Shown here: one piece after another, positions 10,200 to 21,500 of the stretch
Position numbering within the stretch: the first letter of the stretch is position 1
How the letters are laid out: each line of letters begins with the position of its first letter
Assembly: GCA_963920525.1 (NCBI GenBank)
Contig: OY986436.1
Span: forward strand, 94,123,342-94,187,341
Source of the DNA: Dichetophora obliterata
Lineage: Eukaryota; Arthropoda; Insecta; Diptera; Sciomyzidae
Reading direction: 5' to 3'
DNA length: 64,000 nucleotides
Notes under the pieces: generated by a model
What the model saw: only the letters and a program-made list of their open reading frames with translations
Database searches by the model: none
What the model was told of the DNA's origin: nothing
Translations under genes and position numbers: made by a program

Positions 10200-11770
10200 A
10201 TGGCTACATTCTCAGAGTTAGTAGCAGCACAGAGTAACACGGGCCAACATATCGAGCGCTTGATTAAAAACTACAAAAAAGATCCTATAGATAGGAAAAA
10301 GCATGCCCGATACTTTCAAGACAGAATCGATCAGCTCAATGCACTCTGGCACTCATTTGAAGAAAACGACATGAAAATCAGAGTGTCAGAGACTGAGCAC
10401 AATGACCATGACTATTTCACTACAAGTTACTACGGTGAAATAGAAGCATTGGTATCAAAATATATTCAACATTTTCAAGAGCACAGGAGTGCATTGTCGC
10501 AACATCTCCTGCCAGACTCTGAGTTGGAAGATCACAATCAACACGCTACCAAAGCTGGTTCAAAAGATAAGCCAGAATTGGAGGTGCAAAACGAAGAACT
10601 CAGGAAAGTACTTCGTAATCAGATGGCGCTATTAAGCATCATTTCGAAAACAATAAACGAAATTGATGCAGATGGTGAGCCACAGTCTGAGGTATACTGT
10701 ACTTTGAAGGCATCACTACTCGAGAAGTACCAAGCAGATCTAATCAGTAACAACTCAAAAATATGGGATTCTACTCAGTTGCACAAAGTGGGTGATTACA
10801 ATTGGGAAACATTTTATGGCATGCAAGCAAAAATACAACATGTCCTAGTGTTCCTAAATCAATACATAAAAAATTCAGCAAGTGTTACTGACAATGGTCA
10901 AAGAGCACTGCAAGAAGTCACACAGTTTCAACCAGTGAAACTACCGACAATTACGCTGCCTACGTTTGACGGCGATCATCTAAAGTGGGTTCAATTCAAA
11001 GACCTGTATGAGCAACTCATACACAATCAACCATACAGTACTGTGCAAAAAATGTTCTACCTCACAGCAAATTTAAACGGTGAGCCCAAAAATCTAATCG
11101 AACACTTGCCAGTGTCAGCTCAAAATTACACAACAGCATGGGAGATATTAACCAGCCGATATGACAACAAGCGATTGCTCGTCACAGCATTACTGAATCG
11201 ACTGATGGCACAAGCTAGCATAATTCATGAGTCGGTGCATGCTATTAAATCTCTTCATGATACAACAAAGGAATGCATATATGGGCTTAGTGCGATAGGA
11301 ATACCAGTGTCAACGTGGGACGCGATTCTTGTGCACATAATTATTAAAAAGTTAGCTCGGTCAACTCACACGGCCTTTGAACAATCGCTGAGCAACTCAC
11401 GGGAACTTCCATCAGTCCAAAAAATTCTCAGCTTCCTTGAGAGCAGATTCAGTTCATTATAAACACTAAACAAATGCACAAATAAAGGCTATGAGAAGGC
11501 ACGACATAACGCAGCGTCCATGATCACTTCAACAGTAGCAAAACAGTGTCCAGCTTGCAGTGGTGCCCATCCAATATTTTTGTGTTTGGTATTTAAAGAA
11601 AAATCCATTAGCCAACGCTACGAAATTCTAAAAAGGAACAAACTCTGCACTAATTGTTTAAAGAACGGTCATGAGGCTAACAAGTGTACCAGCGGAACAT
11701 GCAGCAAGTGCAACAAAAGACACAATACCCTTCTCCATCAGGAAAGGCAGGAGGCGGCAGAAAAAAAGAG
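10200..11770 (+). pseudogene. gag: BEL gag with zinc-knuckle region
   Basis: Start chosen at ATG 10200 (MATFSELVAAQ); the frame is open upstream but without an earlier ATG. The first 420 codons hold a coiled N-terminal half. From about residue 250 comes the LPTITLPTFDGD...W..F...Y segment typical of BEL gag (DUF1759-like). A single TAA at 11460-11462 interrupts the frame; the same frame resumes without loss. It then gives cysteine clusters CPACSGAHPIFLC, CTNCLKNGHEANKC (a CCHC knuckle) and CSKCNKRHNTLLH. At an A-rich run near 11762-11768 the frame must shift to enter protease. The protein would form the particle and bind RNA. One stop plus one shift make it a near-intact pseudogene. Confidence 0.85.
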
Positions 11771-13320
11771 AGTCTCCAAAACCGGTCGCATTGACATCAT
11801 CAGTCAAGCCAATGTCAAGCTATGTGTTTTTGAGTACAGAAAAAATAATACTTGCAGCAAATGGTAAAACAATTGAGTGCAGAGCACTACTCTATTCCGG
11901 ATCCCAAATAAACGCTATAACGTCCAAAATAGCACAGCAGCTTGGGCTGACACTTAAAAGTTCATCCCTGTCTGTTGAAGGTATCGGCAGACAGAAACAG
12001 TTTGCCAGTCATCGCGTTTACGTCACTTTTCACTCTCGCAATAGTGGATTCAAGGCTCCGTTGGAAGCTTACGTATTTCCGCAGATTGTGGGTACCCAAC
12101 CGTCAAAATTCATTAACATATCATCTTGGGCAATACCCCAAAATCTACAACTGGCCGACCCACAGTTCAATAACCCAAGCAAAATTGACATCCTATTAGG
12201 TGCTGAATTCACACATCAAGTAATGTCAATGGGACAAGTTAAACTAGCAAAGGGCTTACCAGTTCTTCAGAAAACCGTTCTTGGATGGGTTCTATCTGGA
12301 AAAATCAATAATGAACAACGAAAATCAGCAACATGCGGAGTTTTAGCTGACGATTACGATAACCTAAATAACGCTGTTGCAAAGTTTTGGGAATTAGAAG
12401 ATATCTCTGAAACGGAGCCACAATTATCAATGTCAGAAAAGCAATGTGAAATGCACTTTGCCCATCACACTCGAAGAGATGCAGCTGGATGCTTTATAGT
12501 ACGATTACCATTAAAAGACGATTTATCAAAATTAGGCACTTCGCAGCAAATTGCTTATAACCGATTCATATCTCTTGAAAAACGCCTAGCAAAAGACGTA
12601 AAACTCAAAAACCAATATAGTCAATTCATGGATGAATACAAAGCATTGGGACACATGACAAAGGTGAATCCAAATGACGTGTTACATCCAAATTACTTCA
12701 TTCCACATCATTGTGTTTTGCGACCTGAAAAAAGCACAACAAAGTTAAGAGTGGTGTTTGACGCGTCATGCAAAACATCAACTGGACTATCATTAAATGA
12801 CGTAATGTACAAAGGTCCAACGGTGCAGAGTGATCTGTTTGCAATACTTCTCCGGTTTCGCACGCCAAGATTTGTTTTCACAACCGACATCGAGAAAATG
12901 TATAGACAGATTCGAATTCATCCTGATGATGAAAGATTTCAATTAATCTATTGGAGAAGCAGTTCGCAAGAGTCAATGGACGTGTATAAACTTCAAACAG
13001 TTACTTATGGAACACGAGCAGCACCATTCTTGGCAACAAGATGCTTACAAGAGCCAGCACTTATCAATAGGGAAACACATCCATTAGGCAGCCAGGCACT
13101 TGATAAAAATTTCTATGTTGACGATGGTTTCGCAGGAGCAGACAATCTTCATGAAGCAAAGGCTATTCAAGATCAATTATTAGAGATATTGACGAAAGCA
13201 GGGCTTCATTTACGGAAATGGTGCTCTAATCATCCCAAGCTTCTTCAAAGTATATCCATCGAAAACCAGGAAGTGGATTTAGACTTTAGAAATGAAGAAG
13301 AGTCAACCATTAAAACATAA
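11771..13320 (+). pseudogene. pol: BEL pol: protease and reverse transcriptase
   Basis: Read in one frame from the A-run shift. The retropepsin motif reads LLYSGSQ at 11887-11907. The catalytic aspartate expected in the D-S-G triplet is TAT (Tyr) at 11893-11895, one base from an Asp codon, so protease is inactive. The reverse transcriptase follows: LRVVFDAS, FTTDIEKMYRQI (first catalytic Asp), YGTRAAPFLA and the active-site box YVDD at 13114-13125. The LHLRKWCSN region follows. The frame is closed by TAA at 13318-13320, in a position where a leucine codon one base different is usual (THE family reads K-T-L-G-L-x-W); the same frame continues immediately after. Confidence 0.9.
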
Positions 13321-14300
13321 GGGCTTTCATGGGCACCAACAAGCGACAATTTTCAAAATACTACAAGGTTAAATACTGTGCAGCGTGTCACAAAGCGCAG
13401 CATAACATCTGACGTAGCACACATTTTCGACCCATTGGGACTCATAGGACCAGTGGTGGTAGCAGCCAAAATATTCATTCAGCAGTTATGGAAGCTACAA
13501 CTTCAATGGGATGAAGCACTTCCAATAGCAATGCACACGTCATGGATCAAGTTCCGCAACAGCCTGGATCAATTAGACAAATTAAGGATCCCTCGCCACA
13601 TTTTTGGACACAATGTGCCTCACTCAATACAGCTTCATGGTTTCGCAGATGCATCTGAAAGAGCATATGGAGCAGCAATATACATTCGAACAGTGTTTAA
13701 AAACAAAAGCATATCGGTCAGGCTTCTCTGCTCAAAATCAAGAGTAGCACCGCTTAAAACACAAACCATTCCGCGGTTAGAGCTGTGTGCATCTCTACTG
13801 TGTACCGAACTAATGGCTCGAGTTAAAAACGATCTTGGGTATCAAAACACCATTACTCACTTTTGGACTGATTCACAGGTAGCATTAGCTTGGATAAATC
13901 GATGCCCATCAACACTCCAGACATTTGTATCCCACAGAGTGGCTAAGATTCAGAAACTTTCACTAACTGAACAATGGCATCACATCTCTACTCTTCACAA
14001 TCCTGCAGATATATTATCTAGAGGAGCTCATCCAGAAGAAATGATGAAACCTGTGGTTTTATGGTCCTGTTTTTCTACATCAACAAGATTACACTTGGCC
14101 CTCATCCATTCAAAAGAATATCATCATAGAAGACCTTCCTGAAATCAAAAGGGTTAATCAAGTCATAGCCACGGTAGCTACAGCTGCAGGAGAGTCAGAC
14201 AATATTATATACTACATAAAGGCACGAGAATCGTTTAAAACCCTACAGCGTGTTGTTGGATACATTCAACGATATATAAAAAATTGCAAAGGCGCTCAGC
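13321..14300 (+). pseudogene. pol: BEL pol: RNase H and linker
   Basis: Continues the same frame as the reverse transcriptase. Motifs include DPLGLIGPVVVAAKI, the RNase H start FADASERAYGAAIY, LKTQTIPRLELCA, FWTDSQVALAWI and ADILSRGAHPEE. Near 14050 the frame shifts by one base: the downstream frame reads NLWFYGPVFL and then continues through the linker to the integrase zinc region. Confidence 0.85.
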
Positions 14301-15690
14301 GTTCCCAAGAACTGTCATTAAGCCCAAAGCAACTCGATTCAGCACTTAAGACTATAGTAAAAATAGTACAAGAACAAGACTTCAATGAAGAAATCAAACA
14401 GTTGAAATCAAATAAAACTGTTACCAAAAACAGTTCAATCACGTCTCTCTCGCCATTTCTGGATGAAAATGGAATCATTCGAGTAGGAGGACGTCTAAAT
14501 TCATCTTTGCTTCCATATGATACGAAACATCCAATGATGCTGCCATACAACGACCCTATAGTGAAACTAATTTTGCGAGATGCACACAATGACACTATGC
14601 ACAGTGGGCCACAAGCACTATTGGCAAATATTAAAGATCCATAGTGCAAAGGTGTGTTCGATGCACCAGAACAAAGCCTACAATGTGTCAACAATTCATG
14701 GGAAACTTGCCTGCAACTAGAGTTTCCCCATCAAGGCCGTTTATAAACTCAGGTGTTGACTTCTGTGGCCCACTGTGGGTCCACTACAAAATAACAGGAA
14801 AGAAATCACACAAAATATATATTGCAGTCTATTGCTGTTTCGCCACGAAGGCTGTCCACTTAGAGATCGTAACAGATCTGACCACAGATGCATTCATTGG
14901 TTCATTAAAACGATTCATTTCTCGTAGAGGTCATTGCCTTAACCTTTATTGTGACAACGCTACTAATTTCGTTGGCGCCAGCAATCAACTTCAAGAAATA
15001 AATCAATCATTGTTCGGAAAAGGGAGTAGTGAAAAAATAATAAACGCGTGCAGCTCAAAGGGAATCAAATTTCAGTTTATCCCTCCAAGAGCTCCGCATT
15101 TTGGAGGTCTTTGGGAAGCAGCAGTGAAGTCGGCAAAGACATTACTTCTTCGAAGCGTAAATACGGCATCATTAACTCATGAAGAATTAGAAACGGTTGT
15201 CATAGAAATTGAAGGAATTCGCAACTCTAGACCAATCACACCTATGTCCACCAATCCAAACGATCTAAGCGCTCTTACACCGGCACACTTCATCATTGGT
15301 GAATCTCTGACTAATCCAGTAGACGCAAACACTAGTGTGTCCAAATCAACATTGCACGAACGGTGGAATGCAGTCAAGCGGATTAAACAAGAATTCTGGA
15401 CACGATGGAGTCAAGAATATCTGACGGAACTTCAGCACCGATACAAATGGAAAGAACGAGTTCCCAACATACAAGAAGGAACCTTAGTCATAATCAAAGA
15501 AGACAACGTACCACCATTGAACTGGCCACTAGGACGAATCACACATGTATATCCCGGAAAGGATGGAATTGTCAGAGTGGTTGATGTGAAAACAGCTACT
15601 GGAAATTGTAAACGTCCAATCCATAGACTAGCTCCGCTCTTTCCAGAAGATATTAAAGATAATTTCACAGAGCCAAGCGAAGAGCTGCAA
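14301..15690 (+). pseudogene. pol: BEL pol: integrase
   Basis: The H2C2 zinc domain starts in one frame (DAHNDTMHSG, about 14580-14610). A stop at 14642-14644 and a short loss or shift then lead into the frame with CVRCTRTKPTMC. The catalytic core is complete: GVDFCGPL (Asp 14758-14760), LYCDNATNF (Asp 14953-14955) and FGGLWEAAVKS (Glu 15115-15117). The C-terminal part reads FIIGESL, W..Y...LQ.R.KW and GTLVIIKEDN...W..GRI. It would insert element DNA into the genome. The frame runs on into the env-like region with no stop between. Confidence 0.88.
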
Positions 15691-17487
15691 ATTTACAACA
15701 GGGACGATGATCAAGAAATCTCTCCTATACCATCAAAACGACGACGTTTACCCATCTCAAACATCGTCACAACCATATTGGTAACGCTGTTACTGCTACC
15801 ACTAGCTATAGCAAATCCAATTAATGTAACCCAATTTCAATTAAATCCAGGCATACATTTTGAAGAAATAGGGTCAGCAAAAATAATAACATCAAAATGG
15901 AATTTGATTGTCTACTACGACCTTTTACCATTTTATAAAGAATTAAATGTCTTACGCACTGGTATTACAACACTGCAACGTCATTGCAATCAAAGTGCAC
16001 CAAACCCAATATGTGAGTTTTTTGTGAACTACTTTCAAAATGCTCAGCAAGAGATCGGTTCAGAGTTTAAAATGCTATCTATAAAGCGAGTAAAAAGAGG
16101 AGCACTAGATTTCGTTGGAAACATTGGCAACTCACTGTTCGGAGTGCTCGACTCTAACTATGCGAATAAAATGTCAGATACCATTAATCAATAAAAAAAC
16201 AATGATGACTACCTGCGCGAACTCCTGCAAAACCAAACTTCATTTGTTGACTCTACCATCAACATTATTACAAAAAATCAAGTTATTAAAATGAAAAAGT
16301 TTAAAGATATCGATAACCACATCGACAAAATGATGAAGTTACTTAAAGATCAAGAAGTAAGCAATAGTGATGCGACCCTCACAGCTCTATGTCTACAAAT
16401 GTCAATAATAATATCAAATCTTCAACGCATACAATCTTCAATCATCGATGTTCTAACAGACACACATCATGGAAAAATAAATCCCCTCATACTTACACCT
16501 CATCAACCAACTGAAGAAGCAGGAAAACTTAAGACTCATCTACCTCCTCAGCTTCAACTACCAGTCAACCAAGACAACTTGTTGCTGCTTTATAGCCTGA
16601 TGAAGGTGGAAGGCATGGTGACAACTGATCACATTGTTTTCAGCATTAAACTCCCTTTGGTTGATCAAAAATATTACGACTTATTCAACATTGTTCCAGT
16701 AACAACAGTTATAAATAACACGTTAATAGAAGTAAAAATATCAACAGAATTTATGGGAATCAATCCCCACAAAGATGAATTCTTTCCCATGAAAGGTGCA
16801 GACCTTCAATCATGTACAACTATAGAAACTGATTGCTATTTATGCGCAAAAATACAATCAATCCATAGAAGAGGATCCGATGAATTCAAATGCGAAATGG
16901 ATCTTTTCAACAATGACACAAATCCAAGATGTGACACCATAAAACTTAATAAATCAATCATATGGCATCAGTTAAATAACAAAAACCAATGGACGTATGC
17001 CACGAAGGAACCCATTCGGCTGAGTGCTGTATGTGGACAAGAAACATTTCAACTAATGCTGAACGGATCTGGATTAGTTCAACTCCAACAAGACTGCGTG
17101 ATTAGAGACAATCAAATAATCATTCAAGGGCATCAGTATGTTACCACTTCCCGTAAATCAACTTATACAAGCACCGGTGTACCAATAGGAACCATTAAAA
17201 TACAACCCATCGACGAACTTGTTAACAAACAATACACCACTCAGCTAGAAGAACTTGGAGCACTTCATCGAGAATTAACAAGAAATAAATTACTTAAATT
17301 ACCATCAATAGTAGAATCAACACAGAAACAAACCTGGACAGCTGTATGCATTGCACTTGTATTGACAATTGGGATCAGTGCCTATGCAATCAAAATCTTT
17401 TGGAACAAATACCAGAAGAAAAAACAACCTAAGCCTCCAACGCCACTTCCAAGAACTCAATCCACATTCAATGTCACTACAACATGA
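15691..17487 (+). pseudogene. env: BEL env-like glycoprotein region
   Basis: In frame with integrase. A hydrophobic segment (about 15766-15815) looks like a signal or membrane-start sequence. A furin-type dibasic site R-V-K-R lies at 16087-16098, followed by a glycine-rich hydrophobic stretch, the layout of insect retrovirus and baculovirus F-type fusion proteins (family knowledge). A TAA at 16192-16194 breaks the frame, which resumes in the same phase. A cysteine-rich ectodomain follows. A C-terminal transmembrane segment (about 17335-17405) has a short basic, proline-rich tail (PKPPTPLPRT). Broken by one stop; described only as found. Confidence 0.78.
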
Positions 17488-17557
17488 AACTTTTGCTGTC
17501 ACAACGTTGAGTTAATTATTAATTATTGAATTATTAAATTAACTAATAATTCAACGC

Positions 17558-17566
17558 GGGGGAGAA
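17558..17566 (+). other. BEL polypurine tract
   Basis: GGGGGAGAA immediately before the 3' LTR start, the usual plus-strand priming site. It is preceded by an AT-rich palindrome (TTAATTATTAATTATTGAA and inverse). Confidence 0.75.
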
Positions 17567-17567
17567 T

Positions 17568-18467
17568 AAACATAAGCTATTAATATAACTAGGTTATTAT
17601 AAGTAAAATAAACAAAGCAAAACAAAATATAACTTTATGTGTAAACAAGAAGTAGCCCAATAATGCGGATTCTACATTTTTTGCCTTACATGACACTTTA
17701 CATTAAGTAGATCACTAGAATAATTTTGTTATAGCTTGTACTGCAATTAATATTTTGTTAAATAATTATGCTTACAACAGCATTTGTGTAAATATATAAG
17801 CCAGTTTAATTAATCAATAAAATCAGAGTAATTTCAGCAACTAAATAAAGTGTGTACTTTTACTTTCATAGCCCAAACAGAATAGGCATAGGCAACACGT
17901 AGCAAGCTGTCGAAAACGTAGCCAACGAAATGTTGTGCACAGAATAGAATTTGTGTTGATAACGCAGATAGAGCTTTATGCTTACAATATTTTGTTATTT
18001 TTTACTAAATTAATAGATACAGCCATTTGCATACAATAATTTGTTTGTTTTTTTACTAATTTGGACTAATGTTTTAGTCAATTTTAAGTTTTCTAATTTG
18101 AACTATGTATTTTGACATTTCGCTACCGTTGGCTGCGGCAAAAGTTAAAAGTTCGTCAACATTTTTGTGTCGGCTGCGTTCGCTACGTGTTGGTTATTTT
18201 CATTATGTTCATTTCATAGGGTTGCAAGGCAACCAACTTCTATGTTGACATTTTTTCTGTTGGCTGCGTGTTGGCTATGCTTATTCTGTTTGGGCTATCA
18301 CAGTTACAATAAGTTCAAGTGCTTATTGTAAATCTACACTGCAACAAGTTCAAGTGCTTGTTGCATGTGTTACAAAGGAAACAAAAAAAACTCAAACAAA
18401 AATTTATGTGTTTGTTGAGCCTAACGGTTAAGTTTCAAGGGTTAATAAACTAATTTGTCCTCAAACA
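17568..18467 (+). repeat. BEL 3' LTR split by a MITE
   Basis: Matches the 5' LTR closely before 17868 and after 18298. The 429-bp MITE and its TCA duplication account for the extra length. Without them it is 468 bp against 471 bp in the 5' LTR. Confidence 0.9.
17869..18297. mobile_element. 429-bp MITE, TCA target duplication, inside LTR
   Basis: Inverted ends TAGCCCAAACAGAATAGGC and its counterpart (GCTTATTCTGTTTGGGCTA), then GGCAACACGTAGC/GCTGCGTGTTGGC. TCA flanks both sides (17866-17868, 18298-18300). The empty site is visible in the 5' LTR as CTTTCACAG. No coding capacity. The CAGAATAGGC end motif is shared, inverted, with the host element at 8930-19338. Confidence 0.9.
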
Positions 18468-18472
18468 TAACA

Positions 18473-19018
18473 ACGATCGTCCATAATAACGATCTCTGCG
18501 TCCACTTCGAAAGATCCCTTTGGATTTATTCTACTGTACTATTGTGGAAGTCATTTATTAGGATGAGCTACTTTTATTGCCACCGTGCAGCATCTTTGAT
18601 GTTTCCTTTGGAATTTCCAGATATGGTTACCACCTTCGTATCCTTATCTTAATCAACGGTTACATTATATTAGGATGATATAATTACATTTTATTATAAT
18701 CAGATTGTATTGTCTGAATATTAGTTCCTACGCATCCAATAATTATACATGCACAATCAGAACGCACATCTAGTTGTTCGGTAGTCATAATTGCGTCCAC
18801 CACCACCATTTCTTTGACCACAGCGATCGCGATCATCATGCTCTTCTCCCCGTTATTCCTTACGTTTGAAACTTGCACGGGGACCTCTGTCCCTTTCGCT
18901 ACCACCTTCACCATAACTGCGTCCGTCACGACTTTTATTTTAAACTTGAGCTTCTGCTATCATTGTAAACGGGCTCTGGGTCGCCCTCTTAGTATTGTTT
19001 TAAAACAAGCAATTTAAT
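18473..19018 (-). pseudogene. RGG/RD-rich host gene fragment
   Basis: On the minus strand, around 18780-18930, a frame reads RDGRSYGEGGSERDRGPRAS, then (after a stop) RGEEHDDRDRCGQRNGGGG and RNYDYR. Near 18475-18530 it reads GIFRSGRRDRYYGRS. This composition is typical of RNA-binding proteins with RGG and RD repeats. Stops and frame breaks show decay. It lies inside the TGGGCC...GGCCCA element, between the BEL target duplication and the right end, so it looks like a captured or retroposed gene piece. The parent gene is not recognised. Confidence 0.4.
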
Positions 19019-19586
19019 CAAAACGGACATGCTAGTTTGGAATGCTAATGCACGACACTTCTTTAATACTAATTTCGCAAAAATATTTGCAATTCACACG
19101 TTAAAAGCGACAACTTCAACTTGCGTTGTTTTCTTTAATTTATTGACAGCAATCAGCTGTTTCATAACAGAAGTTAACGGAATTGTGATAGATTTTTGTT
19201 TTCGAAGATTGATAACAGGATACCATAAAAGATCGAAAGGCAGAATACCAATTTTAACATATCTTTTATGGTCGGCATCTTTTATGATTCATAACAGAAA
19301 ATTCATAACAGAATAACAGATTTGGCAGAATAGGCCCAAATAGATATGAAATAGATATGATATCATAGAAATAAAAAATAAGGAAATGGTGTTTCGCACA
19401 CATACAGTGTACGTGCAGTGCGGCATTTTTTGTGTGTTTTTTTGACAGTTCGAGTCACTCATAGAAAAAAAAAAACAAATAGAATCGCTGTGCTTGCAAA
19501 AAAGTTTAAAAAAATTAATTAATAAGTGATTGTGATCACTAAAAAGTGTTAAATAATTCAAAATAAATTTAAACAGTATTATAAAC

Positions 19587-20144
19587 ATGCGTTGTATTGT
19601 GCACAGCTGTGAAAGTGGCCAAAAATTTAAGAACAGTGCGATTCCCTTTCACAGGTAATGATGCCCACACCGGTGTGTTTTTAAAAGAAAAATCACCGTA
19701 TTTATATTAAAGTGGTTTTCACAAAGTGAATATCAATTGCAAATTAATATATTTCTATTCAGAAATATTAGAAAAATAACAAAAAAGAGCCCGCAGTATT
19801 TTAGTGATCCGAACTGTCAAAGCACGAAGAACACTGCATGGCCGCATTCTAATTTTGAAGGGCCACCCATTTTAGGGCACCCTTTTTTCAGTATATTAAA
19901 TCAATATTAAAAGATATTTGTGTTTCTTTTCAGATTTCCGCACATCTTGGACATAGAAATAAATGGAAAGGAACTGCGTGTTCAAACGAAGTTGTTGCAA
20001 AAAATATATTATAGTAGAATATTATTTAATACGCAAAAATCCCTTATTGGAGAAAATATGTTTGAAGATCATACAAAGGCTTCCGGCCATTATAATATCG
20101 TAGTATCTCATCATAGTTTTAAAACAAATCATCATATGAAATAA
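19587..20144 (+). CDS. THAP-like two-exon small protein or remnant
   Basis: Exon 1 (19587-19654) starts MRCIVHSCESGQ and ends with IPFHR split by a GT donor (AG|GTAATG). Exon 2 (19934-20144, acceptor TTTTCAG) completes the Arg codon and continues FPHILDIEIN, so the joint reads FHRFP. An M-x-C-x4-C start followed by F-H-x-F-P is the opening of a THAP zinc-dependent DNA-binding domain, and the intron sits where THAP genes often have one. The frame gives 92 residues ending SHHSFKTNHHMK. The rest of the domain (the conserved W, then C-x2-H) is missing, so this is either a truncated THAP gene, a transposase first-exon remnant, or a chance join. Join: 19587..19654, 19934..20144. Confidence 0.45.
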
Positions 20145-20906
20145 AAAAGCCGTAAATTGTCACAAAATGAAAAACATTTTGATTGATTATGATGCATCGT
20201 ATTAAAATACATGTTCTTGAAAACTTTTACACTCCTACAACGAAAAACTCGGTTTTTATAAACAAAGTTCTAAAAGCCCCTTAGTGCAATTTTTTTCAAA
20301 TTTAGCAAGAATTTTGCTTCTCCTGTAAAATTTTTAAAATGTAACTTACGACTATTTGATGTCATATGAATATATGTTATTATTATTGTTATGATAAATT
20401 AAATGTATTAATGAATTTGTTTTCTTTTGTTTTGTTAAGTTATTTAATAGATATGATCTCGGCATAAATGAAAAAATATAATATGGGCATTTCCTTAGCT
20501 ACGCATGTGACAGTCGTACGACTTTAATGAGTAGAAAAACAAAAAAAAAATACAGTTTTCTTATTATGATTTTTCAATAATTTACTAGCGCACTATACAA
20601 GGTGTAAAAGCTAAGAGTTGTCAAAAGTTCGGCTTTCAGATAGAAGCCACCAAAAATGAAACGTTACGTGACATAAAATAGAAGTGGTTTTTACCTGCAT
20701 CAATATAAACGAAAAAAAATCTGCGAAGTGTGCATGAGCTTTTTTATGAAAGTTTTTTATAGAATCTGGAATAATATTGCTACATATTTATAATTGTTTC
20801 GTTGAAAAATCTTTTATAATTATTTTTATACAAACCCTAGTATGATACGTTAAGTGATATACATTATGTGACAAATTTTTTCCTTCAGAGAAGTGTAAAT
20901 ATTTTA
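20145..20906. other. Intergenic, nothing recognised
   Basis: AT-rich. No coding-like frame or element ends found. Confidence 0.5.
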
Positions 20907-21122
20907 TAAAAAAAAAATAAACTGGCCATTTCAGCCCTTGGAAGAACTTTGACCTAGCTTCTATCGATCAATTGTGTTGTGCGTGTTGTTAAATGTGTGA
21001 TCACAAATGACCGAGAACTGGACCTACATGCTTAATTGACTCCGAACGGCTTATGTTCTCAAGAAGCTTTGCATGGCAATTTTTACTCTCTGAGGTTTGC
21101 CATTGTCTGCAGAGAGGTGATA
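20907..21122 (-). mobile_element. SINE copy 2, 5'-truncated
   Basis: Same body as the full copy at 42323-42663: AACTGGCCATTTCA, TTTGACC(T/G)AGCTTCTA, GTGTTGTGC(G/A)TG, CTGGACCTACA, GACTCCGAACGGCTTATG, TTCTCAA(G/A)AAGCTTT. Minus orientation. The tRNA-like head is missing. The 3' end is an AT tail (plus-strand A-run around 20905-20920). Confidence 0.75.
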
Positions 21123-21497
21123 TTATAGTTTAAAATATTTTATAGTTTTATTTATTTAATTGAACTAGAAAAACATGTAAAGTGTAATTCAGGACCGTTA
21201 CAATCCCAAACTTAAAAAATATAATTAAACTTTGTATTATACGAGTATTTATTTTACTTATAAAATTTCAACTTTTGTTGCCATTCATCATGTTTGCTGC
21301 CATTTTTAGCTGTCATTATAGAGATCAGCTCTCAGTACTCTCACAAAACAAATTTAAACTTTTTGTCTATTATGGAGGTTTTAACGAATTTTAAGTAACA
21401 TTTAATTTTTCAGTCGTGGTAGACCTTTTGGCGGAAATGCCCATATATAATTGTTTAAATAAAAGAAATGAAATTAATGGGTTCTATTAAAAACGTC
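21123..21497. other. Intergenic, nothing recognised
   Basis: AT-rich, no features identified. Confidence 0.45.
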
Positions 21498-21500
21498 ATT

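Larger units (their letters stand above)
9543..18467 (+). mobile_element. BEL/Pao LTR retrotransposon with env-like region
   Basis: LTR-gag-pol-env-LTR, about 8.9 kb including a 429-bp MITE in the 3' LTR. The target duplication TAACA is intact (9538-9542, 18468-18472). LTRs run AAACATAAGC...CTCAAACA. They differ by few bases and one small indel, so insertion was fairly recent. The coding region is one long polyprotein-type frame broken by a handful of stops and frameshifts. Architecture matches roo-type BEL elements, which carry an env-like region (family knowledge). It is not functional as it stands. Confidence 0.92.
8930..19338. mobile_element. TIR element TGGGCC...GGCCCA split by BEL
   Basis: The ends are exact inverted copies (TGGGCCTATTCTG at 8930, CAGAATAGGCCCA ending 19338) flanked by AAT on both sides (8927-8929, 19339-19341). 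Without the BEL insertion the element is about 1.48 kb. Subterminal sequence is rich in repeats of the type GGTATTCTGCA and TTCATAACAGAA in both halves. The right half contains an RGG/RD-rich coding fragment on the minus strand (18473-19018). No transposase is recognisable. The 3-bp duplication suggests a PIF/Harbinger-like non-autonomous element (inference). Confidence 0.7.

Noticed and set aside
9543..18467. Free insect retrovirus or recent endogenous virus
   Set aside because: Pol motifs and single polyprotein layout place it in BEL/Pao; env-like regions occur in known BEL retrotransposons, and the copy carries several stops.
18814..19316. Plus-strand frames of 67 and 95 codons
   Set aside because: They are antisense to the RGG/RD-rich fragment and to subterminal repeats of the TGGGCC element.
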